Part shown: piece by piece, positions 44,350 to 56,527 of the stretch
Position numbering within the stretch: the first letter of the stretch is position 1
How the letters are laid out: each line of letters begins with the position of its first letter
NCBI RefSeq assembly: GCF_921293095.1
Contig: NC_060249.1
Coordinates: 83,773,907-83,837,906, forward strand
DNA: 64,000 bases
Direction of reading: 5' to 3'
From: Ischnura elegans
Taxonomy: Eukaryota > Arthropoda > Insecta > Odonata > Coenagrionidae
The notes under the pieces: model-generated
Databases searched by the model: none
Seen by the model: only the letters and a program-made list of their open reading frames with translations
Told to the model about the DNA's origin: nothing
Made by a program: the position numbers and the translations under genes

Positions 44350-46630
44350 AAATGCAGAAGTTAGCTACGCCCCCAGACATGTAGTTACCCTCGTGCATAT
44401 GAGTGACAGGGATAAAGAAATAGAAGTTGAAACCTCAGGTGCTGTGCTTATTATTTTCTTTTCCTCGCTGTTGGGTTCAAACAACTCCCTTCGAGCATGT
44501 ATTCGAGAGAGGGCTTTCTGGGCATGTATGCTCAGCCCTGATCATAGAGAATGTTCTATGGCCCTAAAACGTGTCCGATGGTGTCGAAAGAAACCCCATT
44601 GTGTTCAACTCTCCACTCGTGGTGGTTGGTTTCGCATTTCTGCCTTTAGAATGGCCAGTTGTTCCCTACACGTTAATCTGCCTTGCCTGGATTAGGATAA
44701 GCATCGATGTAAATTCCTTTATAATCCAGTCTCTTCCTGTTTCCCTCTCGCACAAGTGCCTTGTATGAAAACGTAACTCATGTCAGCATTGATTCCGAAT
44801 TTATTTTCGCATTCCGAGACGTAGTTGTTAGCAAGGTAGTTGCGAGCGGAGCGAATCGAGGGGTCCAAACCCCCCTACCCCATTTTTTTTAAGGTGCGGT
44901 CTTCATTGTACTCTCTCCAATTGTAGTTCCCTCTATAATTGCCCCAGCTACGAATGAACAATCCCCCAAGAAATTTTACTTTACAGCGGCCTTGGTTGTT
45001 ACGTGTAATGGCAAATTCTATCATGAATATTCATCGCGTTATAAAACAAGAATGGATTTTTTTGGAGTCGTCCCTATCAGTATGTATGCCTCCTAAAAAT
45101 AAAAATTGCCCATGATTGGATGTCAAACATTCGTATTATGACACTAGGGTCATCGGTCGTCTCCGACTCTCCTCGAAGTTCTAATTTCTCGGAAGTATTA
45201 TCATATTTGCGTTTATGAATGCATTTCAATGGCATTTGAAAAAATTTTTGCCTCCATCAATTCAGTGAGTGTGATGAAGTGGAAGGGAATTTCAAGGGAA
45301 TGAAAAAATAGGAATATTTGATTTGATGCCAATTGTATGAAGTAAATGTTTGACCTGTAGCTATTTTAATTGCTATTCCCGCAAAGCACAACCCTGAAAA
45401 TGTCAATACTGTCTTAATAATAGGTCAGATTTTAAAATGAATTTAATACCCATTGAGATTGTGCTGAATGTACTCTTAGGAATTCCTAGGCATCGCGTCG
45501 TATGCTAAAAATCGGCAAATATTTGATTAATTCCGTGTTGTTATTATCGATTTAAGTGGGAATGTCCCATATTTGATGGAGCTGATAGCACTTGGTGCTT
45601 TTTCCTAGTTTAATTCCTCATGACCTTGCCCATACGATCTTCAGAATCAATTATTTGGGCTATCATTTATGCAGTATCTGCTGTTGGTCATCACATATGC
45701 CATCTGTGTATGTGCAGTTAAGACTCACTTACAGACACCAACGGTCCAGAAAAATATGCCCTGAAGTGAGAGGCCTTTTCAAGCCAGTGTTCGCTTGGAG
45801 AAAACAGTTTTTCACCTTTGTTTTACCTCCTAAGTATTCTTGAGTGGGAGTTTTAGGTTGCTGAAAGAAATACTTAGATTCCAAGATCTAAACCTCTAAA
45901 ATTAAAATAAATTGGAGTTTAAAATGTTCAAATTAACATTCTAAACATTTGTACACGTGTATCTCAGAAAACCCGTGCCAATGATGTCCGTTTGAGAGGA
46001 AAATACGCTCAAAAAGGTCCGTAAGTGTAAGTGTCCATGTGTTAGTGGTTCGATCTATACGATATATAACGTCCTTTTGCCGGATGAAACTTTACAGGAA
46101 ATATACACTGCCCATGAGTTAGAAGCGTCCTTTGGTAGAAGTGTCCGTAATTAGGGGTTTCACAGCAGTTTCACCTGTCGAGATGTCTCCGTCGTCTGGG
46201 GAGAAGCGAACTCGCGACTGCCAACTATGCGGGACGCTATCCCATTTTCGTCGCTCGACTGACCGATTTCGCGTAATCGCATTTCCCCCTCGCGGTCGTG
46301 GGAGAATTCCGTTTATCCTCTTTGCGATGCTCCCATTCCTCCCTTCTTTGCTTCTTTGGTACTCGTCTCGTGCCGTGAATGTCGATGACAGTGTTGAGCA
46401 ATTCCTTTCAGTCTAAAACATGCTCTGAAGAAATTCTAAGAGCACACAGTGGTAAAAATAAGAGTATTATTGTTGCAAATTTTAATATGAATGTCTATGG
46501 CAACGGTGTAGGAATAAAACATACTTTTAAAGCAGAGATAGGGCACTCGGGGGTAAATGGATTATTCTTGTGGCTGTACGTTGAGTGTGAAATGGAAGGC
46601 ATGGCGATTTTATGTCTAAGTAACCGTAAC
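44350..46630. other. No recognised gene
   Basis: The frame with ATG at 46183 (MSPSSGEKRTRDCQLCGT, later a hydrophobic stretch) is the only one with a plausible look, but it has no donor, family or conservation support. Rest AT-rich. Confidence 0.35.
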
Positions 46631-46632
46631 AT

Positions 46633-46848
46633 GAAATGATGACCTCCTTACCTTCGATCCTATCATATGTAGTTAAACGCCTGTTTACAGTGTGGTGTCT
46701 CAGTTGGAGTTAATCGTAAGTTTTGCCCGATTTTAAATCAGAAATCTCGTAATGCTGACATCTCTATCTCTGGTCCTATCACGTATAGTTTAAACACCTG
46801 CTCGCAATCTAGTCTATGTGTTAGAATTGATCGTTTGTTATTACCTAG
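46633..46848 (+). repeat. Tandem duplication, period about 116 bases
   Basis: Unit 1 (GATCCTATCATATGTAGTTA, ACGCCTG, TTGGAGTTAATCGTAAG) and unit 2 (GGTCCTATCACGTATAGTTT, ACACCTG, TTAGAATTGATCGTTTG) align throughout. Diverged and without coding signal. Confidence 0.55.
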
Positions 46849-46849
46849 T

Positions 46850-47605
46850 ATTTTTATTATAACGAAGTATAATTTCCTCCCTCTAATATTACTAGGTAGA
46901 AATTGGCCATTGAGTAATATTATTCCAGTCATGGACAGACTCGATTTCTCCCGTTGCATTTTTAGTATCAAAGATCATTGTTCTGTGTAGCTTTTGTCTC
47001 CAGGTAACTGTCTCTGGACCACTTTCGACCGTGGGTGTGTCAGAAATAGTTTTTCTTTCCTAGGGAACGTAACCAGGTTTCCTATTTCATCGGTAATTAT
47101 TCTCATTGCTTTCAGTCTGTGGAATTCTTTCTCCTATCTAACATATAATTCTCGAAATGTCTTTCAATTTGGTGCCTCAATTTAATTTCAATCTCTCCGA
47201 GTGCATTTGTAGTTGGGAAAAAAAGTGGTGGGATTATTGATAGGCGTTCTCTTGAGCGTCTGGCGTAGATCAAGGAATGAAGTATTGTGGAGATAGGAGA
47301 GAAAAAAATCCTCGGAGAGTTGTTTCCCGCCAGCCGTGCCAGGTAGAAAGGAATGCTGGGGGAATGCAAACACTGGTCCTCGGGTGAAACAGGTTGCTGA
47401 CCTCTGGGATCCGACGGCGGCGGCGGCCGAGGCACAGACCGCCTCTCGAATCGTGCTTACGTAAGGACTGCAATCGAGAGTTCTTTCTCGAGGGATTCTC
47501 GTCGAGATAATGTTTTACTCCACCATTTGTATTGTCTCATTTAATTATTACAAACACGGATTGAAAACCTTCCTACACTCGTCATTGCTTTGTGGTACCG
47601 TAGCT
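46850..47605. other. No recognised gene
   Basis: GC-rich patch with GGCGGCGGCGGCCG at about 47415-47430. Overlapping short minus-strand frames, no motif. Confidence 0.35.
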
Positions 47606-47609
47606 TGAA

Positions 47610-48145
47610 TTTTATTATTATTTCTAACAGCATATGGTAGTATAATTTGTTAGTATGCGTGACGTTTTTTGGACCGTGTGGTGTTCATGTGGGGGTGCGA
47701 TTTCATGCTGGTGATTGATCACCCCCTGCCAAACACCCTAGAGGTCGCTCGCAGGGTATATTGTAGATGTTGATGTAGCTTCATATAGGCAGATTTCCTT
47801 CATAAGTAGTTGGAAAGTTTTTTCCTTTCAATGAATGTGGCAAAATAATTTGTTAGTGTCCGTAACATTTTACAGTTTTTTTTACATTAGCCGTATGGTG
47901 TGCATTCTGCATTCTGGTGATTGATCACCCCCTGCCAACCAGCCTAGAGGTGGCTCGCATGGTATTATGTAGATATAGATGAAATCACTCTCCTAGTTTC
48001 TGGTCTAACCGCATCTCACTGTCCTGTGTACGGCAAGCGAGTGCGTTTCTGATTAAGGCTAGGATGAGTGCTGCAATGATGCATACCTGGTGTGGAATCA
48101 CTTTGGTGGTAGCTTACAAGGTACATCGTAGATGTAGATGAAACA
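47610..48145 (+). mobile_element. CR1/jockey-like LINE 3' tails, tandemly repeated
   Basis: The tail signature CTGGTGATTGATCACCCCCT...CTAGAGGTCGCTCGCAGGGT...GTAGATG occurs at 47703-47780 and 47918-47985. A weaker third occurs at 48085-48142. The first two are preceded by a shared AATTTGTTAGT / CCGTATGGTGTGCATTC-type block, giving a duplication of roughly 215 bases. No RT coding sequence remains. Confidence 0.55.
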
Positions 48146-48149
48146 ATTG

Positions 48150-49850
48150 GATGGAATGATATTTTCCGATCACCAATGGGCTCTTTCAATAATTATTTAT
48201 TTTAATTTTTGATGCAATGTGTTTGAAAAGTAAAGATGCGCCTATATTTCGTTTTTTTATACGATGCCTTCCTCTCGTGCTATTCGATAAAAAAATCGGC
48301 CTATCATCCGTTTTGCAGTAGAGTCGATGGCGTCATTAACTCTCACTTAGCGCGTGACCACTCCTCATCTGTTCCTAGGCCTCATGCATTGTCCTCCCGT
48401 GTTTCTTTGTGGTTCACACTCTTGTGAGCGATTCTTTCCCTCAATGAAAGGTTCACCATGTACAAGTGAATGAACCAGAACTTTCAATACGTCGCCAGGT
48501 CATGAAAAGTGGGCTGCAATTTCCTCAGTTTTTTTTAATTTGTGAAAGAGCGGTCGAATATGGAAGATTACGTTTTTAGTTACGTTGGCCCTACCGCCCA
48601 TTAAGTTACAACTCTTTTTTTGGAATTGGTAACAGCTTGAGCATCTACTTTTTCACTTAGAAAATTGTTTTCAAGCGCGACATTGTTGGTTGTGAGAGGA
48701 ACCAGCCATATCAACTCTCCTTCCCAACTGGTGGTTGGAGATTTTTATGATTTCAATTAGATCCGTAATGGCCGACATCCCTTGGTTTGCCGATAGAAAA
48801 ATAATGTGTGTTATCATTCATAATTTATTACTGAAATGAACTCATCAGTCACGACCATTTTCAAAACTTGTGCACATGGCACCGAAGTATTTTAGGAATG
48901 ATTTCGCGAGGACAAAGCTTCCCCATTGTTATAACACACGTGGTACACCCTCGAGGAAACAGTCACATGTATAACGATTCATGGCGAGCTTTGACTTACG
49001 AAATCGATGGCAAAACATCGATAACCTCAGCCTTGCTGAAAAGTAAAGCCAGCTGTATAAATGTCCGTATCATTCTTGATTTCTGAACTATTTGAGAACA
49101 TTGTAGTGATATTAGAGAACCTGCCTTAAGCCTATTTCAAAGCTGATCGGTTTTCGTATGTGAAATTGGAATTAGAAAGGACACAGTTTGCGGGACTGCC
49201 TTCTACTTGTTCAAGTTATGCTTCTATCCAAGTAGAAATCATTTACTTTAATATTTAACGTCATATGTATTCATTTTCGACTTCCTGACTGCGGAAAGGG
49301 ACAATCAAGTTTTTCCTCAGTAGAAAAGGATATCTGAAATTCGAAATGAATACATAACGCAAGAAAAAGTAATATAACGGTGATACTTCCAACTGTGTTG
49401 GAAATGAAAGCCCTGACGACTTGAAATTAGCAATTAGCTTTGTGTTCATTCCAGAAAACGAACAGTTACACCTACTAGAGACATCACTAGATACCTTAGA
49501 GTTAATCTTTGGGGCTGCTTTGGCCTTTGCTTCGGTTTTTTGTTTATGAATGGGTATTATGTTATGGTACATGATATGGTTATTGTGTAATCAATTGTTG
49601 ATGTGAAGTTAACGTGATGGCTTTATTACTTGGCTTTGAAGCTCAGCAGAAAAATCAGTGTTTCAAAACTTTGCTGAAATGGACTGGTGGTGTTTGGAAT
49701 TCTCGAATTCAGCTGTGTCTCTTGTTATGTACCAAATATACACCAAGTGACATTGAAGATATGTGCGTAACGATTCCAACTATAAGTCCAACTAATTATG
49801 CTCTGGATTGAACCCTGCTTAAGTGGCTAAGTCAGTACGATGGAATTTTT
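48150..49850. other. No recognisable feature
   Basis: AT-rich and stop-dense; no repeat partner recognised in the window apart from the LINE tail at 49852. Confidence 0.45.
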
Positions 49851-49851
49851 T

Positions 49852-49905
49852 GCTATCTACATTTACATTATATCCTACGAGCCGCCTCAAGGGAGTTTGG
49901 CCGGG
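49852..49905 (-). mobile_element. CR1/jockey-like LINE 3' tail fragment
   Basis: On the minus strand, CCTTGAGGCGGCTCGTAGGA then ATGTAAATGTAGATAG is the terminal tail of the LINE family, with no coding sequence adjoining it. Confidence 0.45.
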
Positions 49906-50079
49906 GGTTATCAATCACAAACATGCAGCATACTATGGATATCGTCCTATAATTATGCCACTAAGTATTCAGTTTAGAAGTATATTGTCCATCGTAATGG
50001 ATTCTTGGTCCGAATCATTATCAATTGATCTAATCATCGATAGGCAAACGAGGTTAATTTGGAGCTCGGGTCGAAATTT

Positions 50080-50502
50080 TCCGGCGCTTGCGGAGCGATC
50101 TCTTCAAAGCTTCGGAGCCGGTTCCTCTCGCATCATCTCGGCAGGGCGAGAGTCATCCTTGGGAGCCAGAGCTGGTTTTTTCGGCGGCATCCCTTCGTAG
50201 TAATCCAAACATGGCTCTAAGCAGGAGGAAGGGGGAGGTAGGGGAAGTGGGAGAGTGAATTTGGTGTGCGCTCTTACGTGACCGTGAGTGGTCGGTCGGT
50301 CGGTTGGGAGAGAGTCGCCCTTCTCCCCCTACCCCCCTTGTGGTGCGGTCTGGTGCTCGTCCGGCCGCCAAGACCCGCCAACATTTGTATAGGAGGGGGC
50401 GGAGCGTGGGGTGAGACCCGTAGCGGCGAAGACCGAGGATGTGTGAGGAACTGTTCAAGATGTTGGAAGGAAGAAGGGAGAGTTTCTTTTAGTGTATGGA
50501 AA
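50080..50502 (+). promoter_or_regulatory. CpG-rich segment, possible non-coding first exon
   Basis: CpG-dense sequence (GGCGCTTGCGGAGCGATC, repeated GGTCGG, GGGGGCGGAGCG) ends at AAAGTGAGC (GT at 50503-50504) and GTAAGG (50515). Such GC-rich segments before donors can be alternative 5'UTR exons. No coding frame is convincing. Confidence 0.2.
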
Positions 50503-50799
50503 GTGAGCCTGTCGTAAGGAGTTCGTGAATGTGGGGCTGTTATTTTTTTTAATCTTGAAGGGAAGAAGACCTGCTTGTCCGGAAAAAAAGAGCGAGTTGG
50601 ATGCGTGAATTGTTATTGTTGGATATCCCCTTGGTGCGTTAGCTATTTCTTTTTATAAAAGTTTGCGCCTCTATAAAATACTTACTGAATGACTAGCGGT
50701 ATCGAATCTTCGACGGGAATTGGTTGGAGACCTTAACGTAAGGAATTTGAGGTTGTGAAAGAAGTAAATTTCCATTCATGGTTGGACAAATGCTGGTTG

Positions 50800-51250
50800 C
50801 GCTGACGATTGCGTATGGTTTTGCGGCGAGATTCGTCGAAAACTGCGACGAGAGAATAGAGGGTGCTGCAAAACTTTGGCATGAATTCGCGTTGGAGTCT
50901 CTAGAGACTCGTAGGCGGTTCGGCATAGTTCGTTGGAGAAAAAAATACGTATCTTATATAAAAACACGGAGAACATAATCGTAGACGTGTACTTTATTTC
51001 CAGGTCTGATAGAAGCGATAAATTAAGAGAGGTATTTCGCTAACGGGTGTGAATAGGCATAAGATTTTTCCCTAAAAAATAGTTTTCCCTAAAAAGTTTA
51101 GTATTTAATAATTTTATCAAATACTTGGTCGAACTTAAGCATGCAAACACATCACTCATGGAAGGAACGTAATTTTAAAATTGCTGATTGACGTCTGGTG
51201 ACCTGGCACTTCCCGCCTTACGCCTATTGAGGCGACTTATTATGAGAGGA
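50800..51250 (+). mobile_element. CR1/jockey-like LINE RT C-terminus and tail
   Basis: Plus frame motifs AARFVENCDERIEGAAKL, WHEFALESLETRRRFGI, and after a break YFISRSDRSDKLREVF-like codons at 51000-51040. A degraded tail follows (CTGGTGACC, TTGAGGCGACTTATTATGAG) near 51200-51240. Multiple frame breaks; a dead 5'-truncated copy of the same family as 23445 and 23990. Confidence 0.65.
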
Positions 51251-51420
51251 TAAGGACACCCTATAATGTATTATTTTTTATGTAAATGAGAAATTATGAA
51301 AAATAAGGAACTACAATAGTGGTAGTGAATGGATAGGCAGTATTAAGATAGCTTTAATCGTTAGACATCTTAAACGCTAAAAAAATTCTCGTTACAGGGG
51401 CGTGTGGGGAAATGTCTCTA

Positions 51421-51659
51421 AAAGCCTATTTACACGGTATATTAACCCGTACGATTTAATGTCCAATTATACGAGCGCGAGAATGAACACGAACATGCAC
51501 CGTCTAACCACCTAACGTGCCCGAATGCTTGTAAAGAAAATCGAACCTGTTCTAATTTATTTCACGCATTCGTACATGTTCCGTTCCGGTCTCCAGAAAT
51601 CGTTCATGCAAGCAGACATTAACTCGCACGTGTTAATGTATCATGTAAACAGGCCTTAA
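51421..51659. mobile_element. MITE with about 45-bp terminal inverted repeats
   Basis: Left AAGCCTATTTACACGGTATA then TTAACCCGTACGATTTAATG, and the inverse of the right end (AGGCCTGTTTACATGATACA, TTAACACGTGCGAGTTAATG), align well. Flanking TAAA/TAAG could be a short target duplication. Superfamily not assigned. Confidence 0.55.
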
Positions 51660-52160
51660 GACCCTCTCCCGTAGTTTCCCATGTCGGGGCGTGACCTCAT
51701 GTCGCGGTGTCACCCAGCTCGGACGGTTGTGACCAGCGAAACATTCGCGGAAAAACCGCCATCTCCATTTGCGTTTTATTTGCGGAATATATTTTGCCAT
51801 CTCTTTGCCTCTTCGGATTGGGGTGGTGGTGAATGGGCGTAGGGGACGCCCACGCCTTCCCATTCTCCACCCAAGAACTCTCTCGGGGTCATGGCGGGAA
51901 AGGAAATGAGTGTGAGAGGAAAAGGTTTGTGATGGGAGCGGGAGAGAGAGTGGTTGGCTTGGGTGCTATGTCGGAAAGATGGCTCGGCGAAGGATTCGTA
52001 ATGTGTGTCTGTAGGTGGGGTGGGCGAGATTTTCGGACTCCGCTGGAGGGGGAGTTGACCTCCCCACTTACTTAGATCATCTCCCGCAATGGCCATCTCG
52101 CCACTTTGCGCGGGAGTTGGCGGCGGCGGCGAGTCATAAGTAGGAGGCGGGAAAAAGCAT
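51660..52160. other. GC-rich stretch without a recognised gene
   Basis: CpG- and G-rich on the plus strand, with GGCGGCGGCGGCG near 52120. Frames on both strands are low-complexity and overlap. Possibly regulatory; nothing specific seen. Confidence 0.2.
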
Positions 52161-52224
52161 TTCTTCCCGTCCCGAAGACTCTTCTGGAAACCGTTGACTT
52201 AATCGTGAGCTCACCACGCCTCAT

Positions 52225-52650
52225 TTTCCAGTTTAATATTCGTGGCCTGTATTCATAATTTTGCCGGTTTATAGCCGTTCTTTTTCATGACATGGACGAT
52301 TTATGCCATCTTGTTAAAGTTTTTCTAAGAAAAAATAATAAGTTCAGCCAATACCGGCGGGATGTGTGACGTTTTGAATCAATAGGTAGTCGCTTTTTTC
52401 CACAGTTATAGTCGCAGTTATTTAATTCATGCGACGCGTTTCGGCTCATAGAGCCATAATTCATTTCAAGACCGTTGTAACAGATGATTGCTTTGTGAGC
52501 CGAAATGTCATGTCCAGTTTTATATTCGAGCCCACTATTCATAATTTTTGGCGGTTTATGGTCGTTCTTTTTCATGATGTGGACGATATATTGTTAATTT
52601 TCTTCTAAGAAAAGCAATAATGAGTGTAAACTATTCAGGCGTGATATATT
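52225..52650. repeat. Direct repeats flanking an inverted GAAA-motif core
   Basis: CCAGTTTAATATTCGTGGCC, ATTCATAATTTTGCCGGTTT, GTTCTTTTTCATGACATGGA at 52230-52310 recurs as CCAGTTTTATATTCGAGCCC, ATTCATAATTTTTGGCGGTT, GTTCTTTTTCATGATGTGGA at 52513-52590, offset about 283. Between them CGCGTTTCGGCTCATAGAGC (52435-52455) is an inverse partner of TTTGTGAGCCGAAATG (52490-52508). The layout resembles the LTR-like tandem ends of Penelope-like elements, which is inference. Confidence 0.55.
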
Positions 52651-52654
52651 GGAG

Positions 52655-53595
52655 GTTCTATGTACTGAAATAAAGGTTAGTAGTACTTTTCCGCAATTAC
52701 TTGACGCATCCTATTCATCTAATATATGTGGAAAAGTGGTACTTACCTTTTATTTTAATCTGAAAAATGCTAATGCTCTGTATTCATCTATAATGATTTT
52801 GAGCCTAATTTTGTGGGCCCCAAATGTCTCTTCATGTTCCCGATTCTTGGTTTAATTAATGCATCGAAAAGTATACTCCTCTATTTCGTTGCGATATTAC
52901 GTTAAGAATATGTACCCCTGTGCATAAATTACAAGTTCTCATAGGAAGTCTATCCGTGGTGTTGGCACACCACCATGGCAACATAAAAACAACGTGTATA
53001 ATAGGATGTTTGGCAGGTAGCATAGTCAATTACTAACTTGCGATCGGCGAAAACTCCATGAACCATACAGCCATACAAATAACATTAAAGTTTATGAAGT
53101 CAGCAACGAAGCATAACATAGGTGTTGCACGTCACCACTATTTCGTGTATTACAGTTCAAGAGAGTCTAGAACGATGTCTCACGGTAGATTTGGAGGAAC
53201 TTTTCTATCATGATAATTGGGAAATATATGCTACTATAGTTTCAACTGATTTACTATGTCATTTAACTGCATGACTGATTAGTTGTGCATTTAAACACCT
53301 GCCTAATGCTTCACTGCTGCCTCCGTAAATTTTATTTTTATTTGTAAGGCTGGTGGGATTTTCCCCCATTGAAAGTTAGTATATGACTATGCCGCCTGCT
53401 AAACATTCTATACGTATTATGAAGGGTTCATATCGCATCAATATTCTATCATCTAAGTAGATAATTTTACATTTATTTTAAAATCCTAATCAGTTCAATA
53501 GAAGTTCTTTGATGGGATAATTTTAATGGGATACCTATGTCTTTGGTGGCTCGGGACACTGATTATACAGTCATTGCTAATTTTAAACCGCATTC
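52655..53595. other. No recognisable feature
   Basis: AT-rich, short frames only. Confidence 0.45.
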
Positions 53596-53795
53596 AAAGC
53601 GATGGCGTGCAACGTCATTGGTGGTCTTGGAGATATCGTGTGCTTGGCCAGCGATCGGTTGAGTGAGAGGTGTTGCTTTCCCGTGCACGGATGGGAAACT
53701 GGAAGTTGTGCTGGAAGGGGTTCGCATGTGGGCGAGGCGAGCGGAGGGGAGGGGGTTGCGGCGTGGGGTGGGTTGGAATTCCTGGCCTTCACAGA

Positions 53796-53822
53796 GGGGG
53801 TGAGAGGGTAGGGGGAGGAGGG
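53796..53822 (+). other. G-quadruplex-forming candidate in a G-rich island
   Basis: Four G runs (53796-53800, 53806-53808, 53811-53815, 53820-53822) are separated by loops of 5, 2 and 4 bases, a canonical pattern. The surrounding 53600-54040 is G-rich on the plus strand and CpG-enriched; frames there are not conserved-looking. Confidence 0.5.
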
Positions 53823-54044
53823 TGGTTGAAGGGGGATGAGGGGCCCGTCCACTGTGGTATCGCGGGTTGCCGTCGTGAGATGGATCAGTAAAGAGGGTGG
53901 AGTAAAGGGGGTTAACGGATTGTATTATTCCATTTGTCCAAGTCAAGTGGATCCACTTCTGCTCTCGGCGTATGACAGGGCGGGAAGTTGTTGTGGCGGG
54001 AATTCGTTGAGGGACCCTCGTCTGCTTGCGTAACACGCCGTGTG

Positions 54045-55930
54045 ATGGACTAGGGCGTTTTGAATTATTATTTCATTCGTTAAATTTGAATTGCTTTATC
54101 CATATTTCTATTTAATTACATTTTCAAAAGGGGATTCAAAGGGGATATCATATTGTTGTAAAATATCGCTTGGGCAAGTAAAGCCCACTACAATGAATAA
54201 ATTGAATTTTCAATTTTTCTGTGTAGGAATCGGGAATAAATCTCCTCAGTTTTTTAATATCATTTTGAAAATGAAATAAACAGCTTTGCTATATAGAGCG
54301 AGTTGTTTAAGTACCACATTCGTCGCTTTTCATCAGTCAGCATACTTATATATACGTACTTACGTACCTCTAATTTACGTGTTATTCTTCTCATTTCCAT
54401 TTTATTCATTGTTTTCAATTTAGTGTTGTCCTTGCTCTTCGTAGTATTTCATTCTTATATTTATTTGGGATATGATTTTCATTTACTGTAGATGTGTTCT
54501 AGTTATATGGTTCTTAAGAGGAAATTATCGAAATAAATACTTGTTTCAATCATCCCCTGATAGTGTGTTAAAAGTGTAACAACTGGTGTCCATTGCAGAC
54601 AAATAATAATGCAATCCCTACTATCAAGCCGCGGTCTCTGCATTGGACATTGCCAGTTCCGTTGGATAGGTTGGTGCTGAATGTATATTATTTCGTCTAG
54701 AGGAATTTCGGTCCTGGCTATATTTTGGGGTGCACATATTGGTGTGATCCATTGTTATCTTTTTTAGCCGGTAGTTACATTAATTTTATAATTGATTGCC
54801 ATAGTTTTGAACGAGAAAGTTATTCGCAAGTTTAGTAGTAATTTTGTTATTATAAAATATTTCTTTTGAGCTGATGTAAATGAATACGTTTTCTCGTATT
54901 TTGATTAAAAGGGCAGGTATATATTTTTCAATGTTAGAGTCATCTCCTTAACACAAATGTTGAGTTTAAAGGACAAAAACGTGTTGTAAGCAAAGCTGTG
55001 AAGGAATGACCGGCTTTACATAGAGGAGGACGGAGTGAAGGCATGTAAAAACCAGTCATCGCTTACTAACATGGTACTCTGGGAGTGTAGATTATGGTAA
55101 GTTCGTAACCAGCTACATGGTTTGTGAATACTCCCTCTACTCTTTAGAATCGAATTTCTCTTGGGATGGTACATGCCTATCTTGAACATTACAACTGCCT
55201 ACGGTTTTTTTGCCACGGTCTTAGGTACTGGAGAGTGTTAAGGACATTGGAAGTAATGTTTTTCCTCTAATGATACTTTTCCCTATCGTTTGTATTCGCG
55301 TCAAATCATGCAGCACGATGGAAGTGAGTTTGTGGCGTAGTGTTGGATTTGCTTTCGCTGGGCGTGGCGGCGATACGTGTTGAGCATTGAAATCGCGCTG
55401 CCTGCTCCCTCGTCTGCATAACTGGTATCAGCCGATATTTTCTTGTTACTCTTGGTGGTGTGTATGACATAATTTGGTGATTGAGTGTTATCGACGAATG
55501 GTCCGATTCATGGTTTCCATTCCAAGGAGATAGAATATTGCTAATTATCGTGATACTTCACTTATTTTTCTAGACGTGATGATTTTCACGAGCGTTGATT
55601 TGATCACCATAGTTATCTGCATTGATGAGCAATCACTCGATTTGATGATTATTCTTTTTAATCATCCTTTTTTTCATTTATGATGTGGGATTCTACGTAC
55701 TTAGGGTATTAACCGTATAACCTCTTTACAATGGTGCACAGAGTGCCTGAAATGAAGAGAGTGTGGAATTTCCAAGTGTTTTCATTTTTGTACTCAGGTA
55801 ATTACGTGGTAGTGTTTATTTAATTGCTACCTATCTACCTGCTCCCTACTGACCTCTTCACATACCAATTGATCTTTTTCCTGCATTTTTCTCGATTCCT
55901 CCGAATTATGAACTTTTCTCGAGGTCTTCT
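54045..55930. other. No recognisable feature
   Basis: AT-rich, short frames only; no repeat partner recognised. Confidence 0.45.
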
Positions 55931-55936
55931 TGATGA

Positions 55937-56527
55937 TTGATTCCCTTAAATTTTTACCTGCGTCCTTTTTCTGGCCAACCTTCTGTGTTCTTTTTGCCTT
56001 ATGGCTCGACCCTAGCTCTTTCCTCTTTTATCCATTTCCTTAGCTTCTCGTTTCGAACTTGGCGCGAACTTAAGAATCTTCAAAGTCAATGCGATAATAT
56101 TAAAACGGAAAATGTTTTTGACCTCCAATCCTACGTTCATCGAAATAAGAAAGAGAATTACCTCAATTATTCCGCATTTGTTTCGGCTATTCTATCCATA
56201 ACGTCAGTCGCGATTCTTTCAGCCTTTTTAATTGTTGTCCTTGTGCAGATCAATTATTCCTATTTGCTTATTCTCCATACTTTGAGGCGTGTATTGGTTA
56301 CGTATTTCTCTCTTCCAGTTATTATCTACAGGTGTCTAGATTTTGTAATTTTTTTCGTATTGTTTTCCTTGGAAAATTTATCAATATATTTCTACAAGTT
56401 ATTCGGGTTTTCATTACTTCATTTTAAGAATATTGCTATTAGAAACCATTGCTACGTAAAATGTCCTTCTATTATAAAATTCAAATCATTAAAAGAGAGT
56501 TTTTATGAATTTAAATGCATTGAATAA
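55937..56527 (+). other. Long open frame, hydrophobic, no Met start; possible decayed exon
   Basis: This is the longest stop-free frame in the window: 196 codons preceded by TGA. It has no internal ATG at all. A good 3' splice site (long pyrimidine tract then TTAG, ending 56043) lies inside it. Codons after that read FSFRTWRELKNLQSQCDNIK, then hydrophobic stretches around FVSAILSITSVAILSAFLIV and FVIFFVLFSLENLSIYF that could be membrane segments. No family recognised. A second frame is also open across much of the region, and T-rich composition lowers stop density, so chance remains likely. Treated as a frame of interest, not a gene. Confidence 0.15.

Noticed and set aside
46183..46416. 78-codon ATG frame with a hydrophobic segment
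   Set aside because: No donor, no domain and no context; cannot be distinguished from chance.
53563..54036. Minus-strand frame of 157 codons and overlapping plus frames
   Set aside because: Composition-driven; proline/serine/threonine-rich on the C-rich strand with no family resemblance or splice sites of matching phase.
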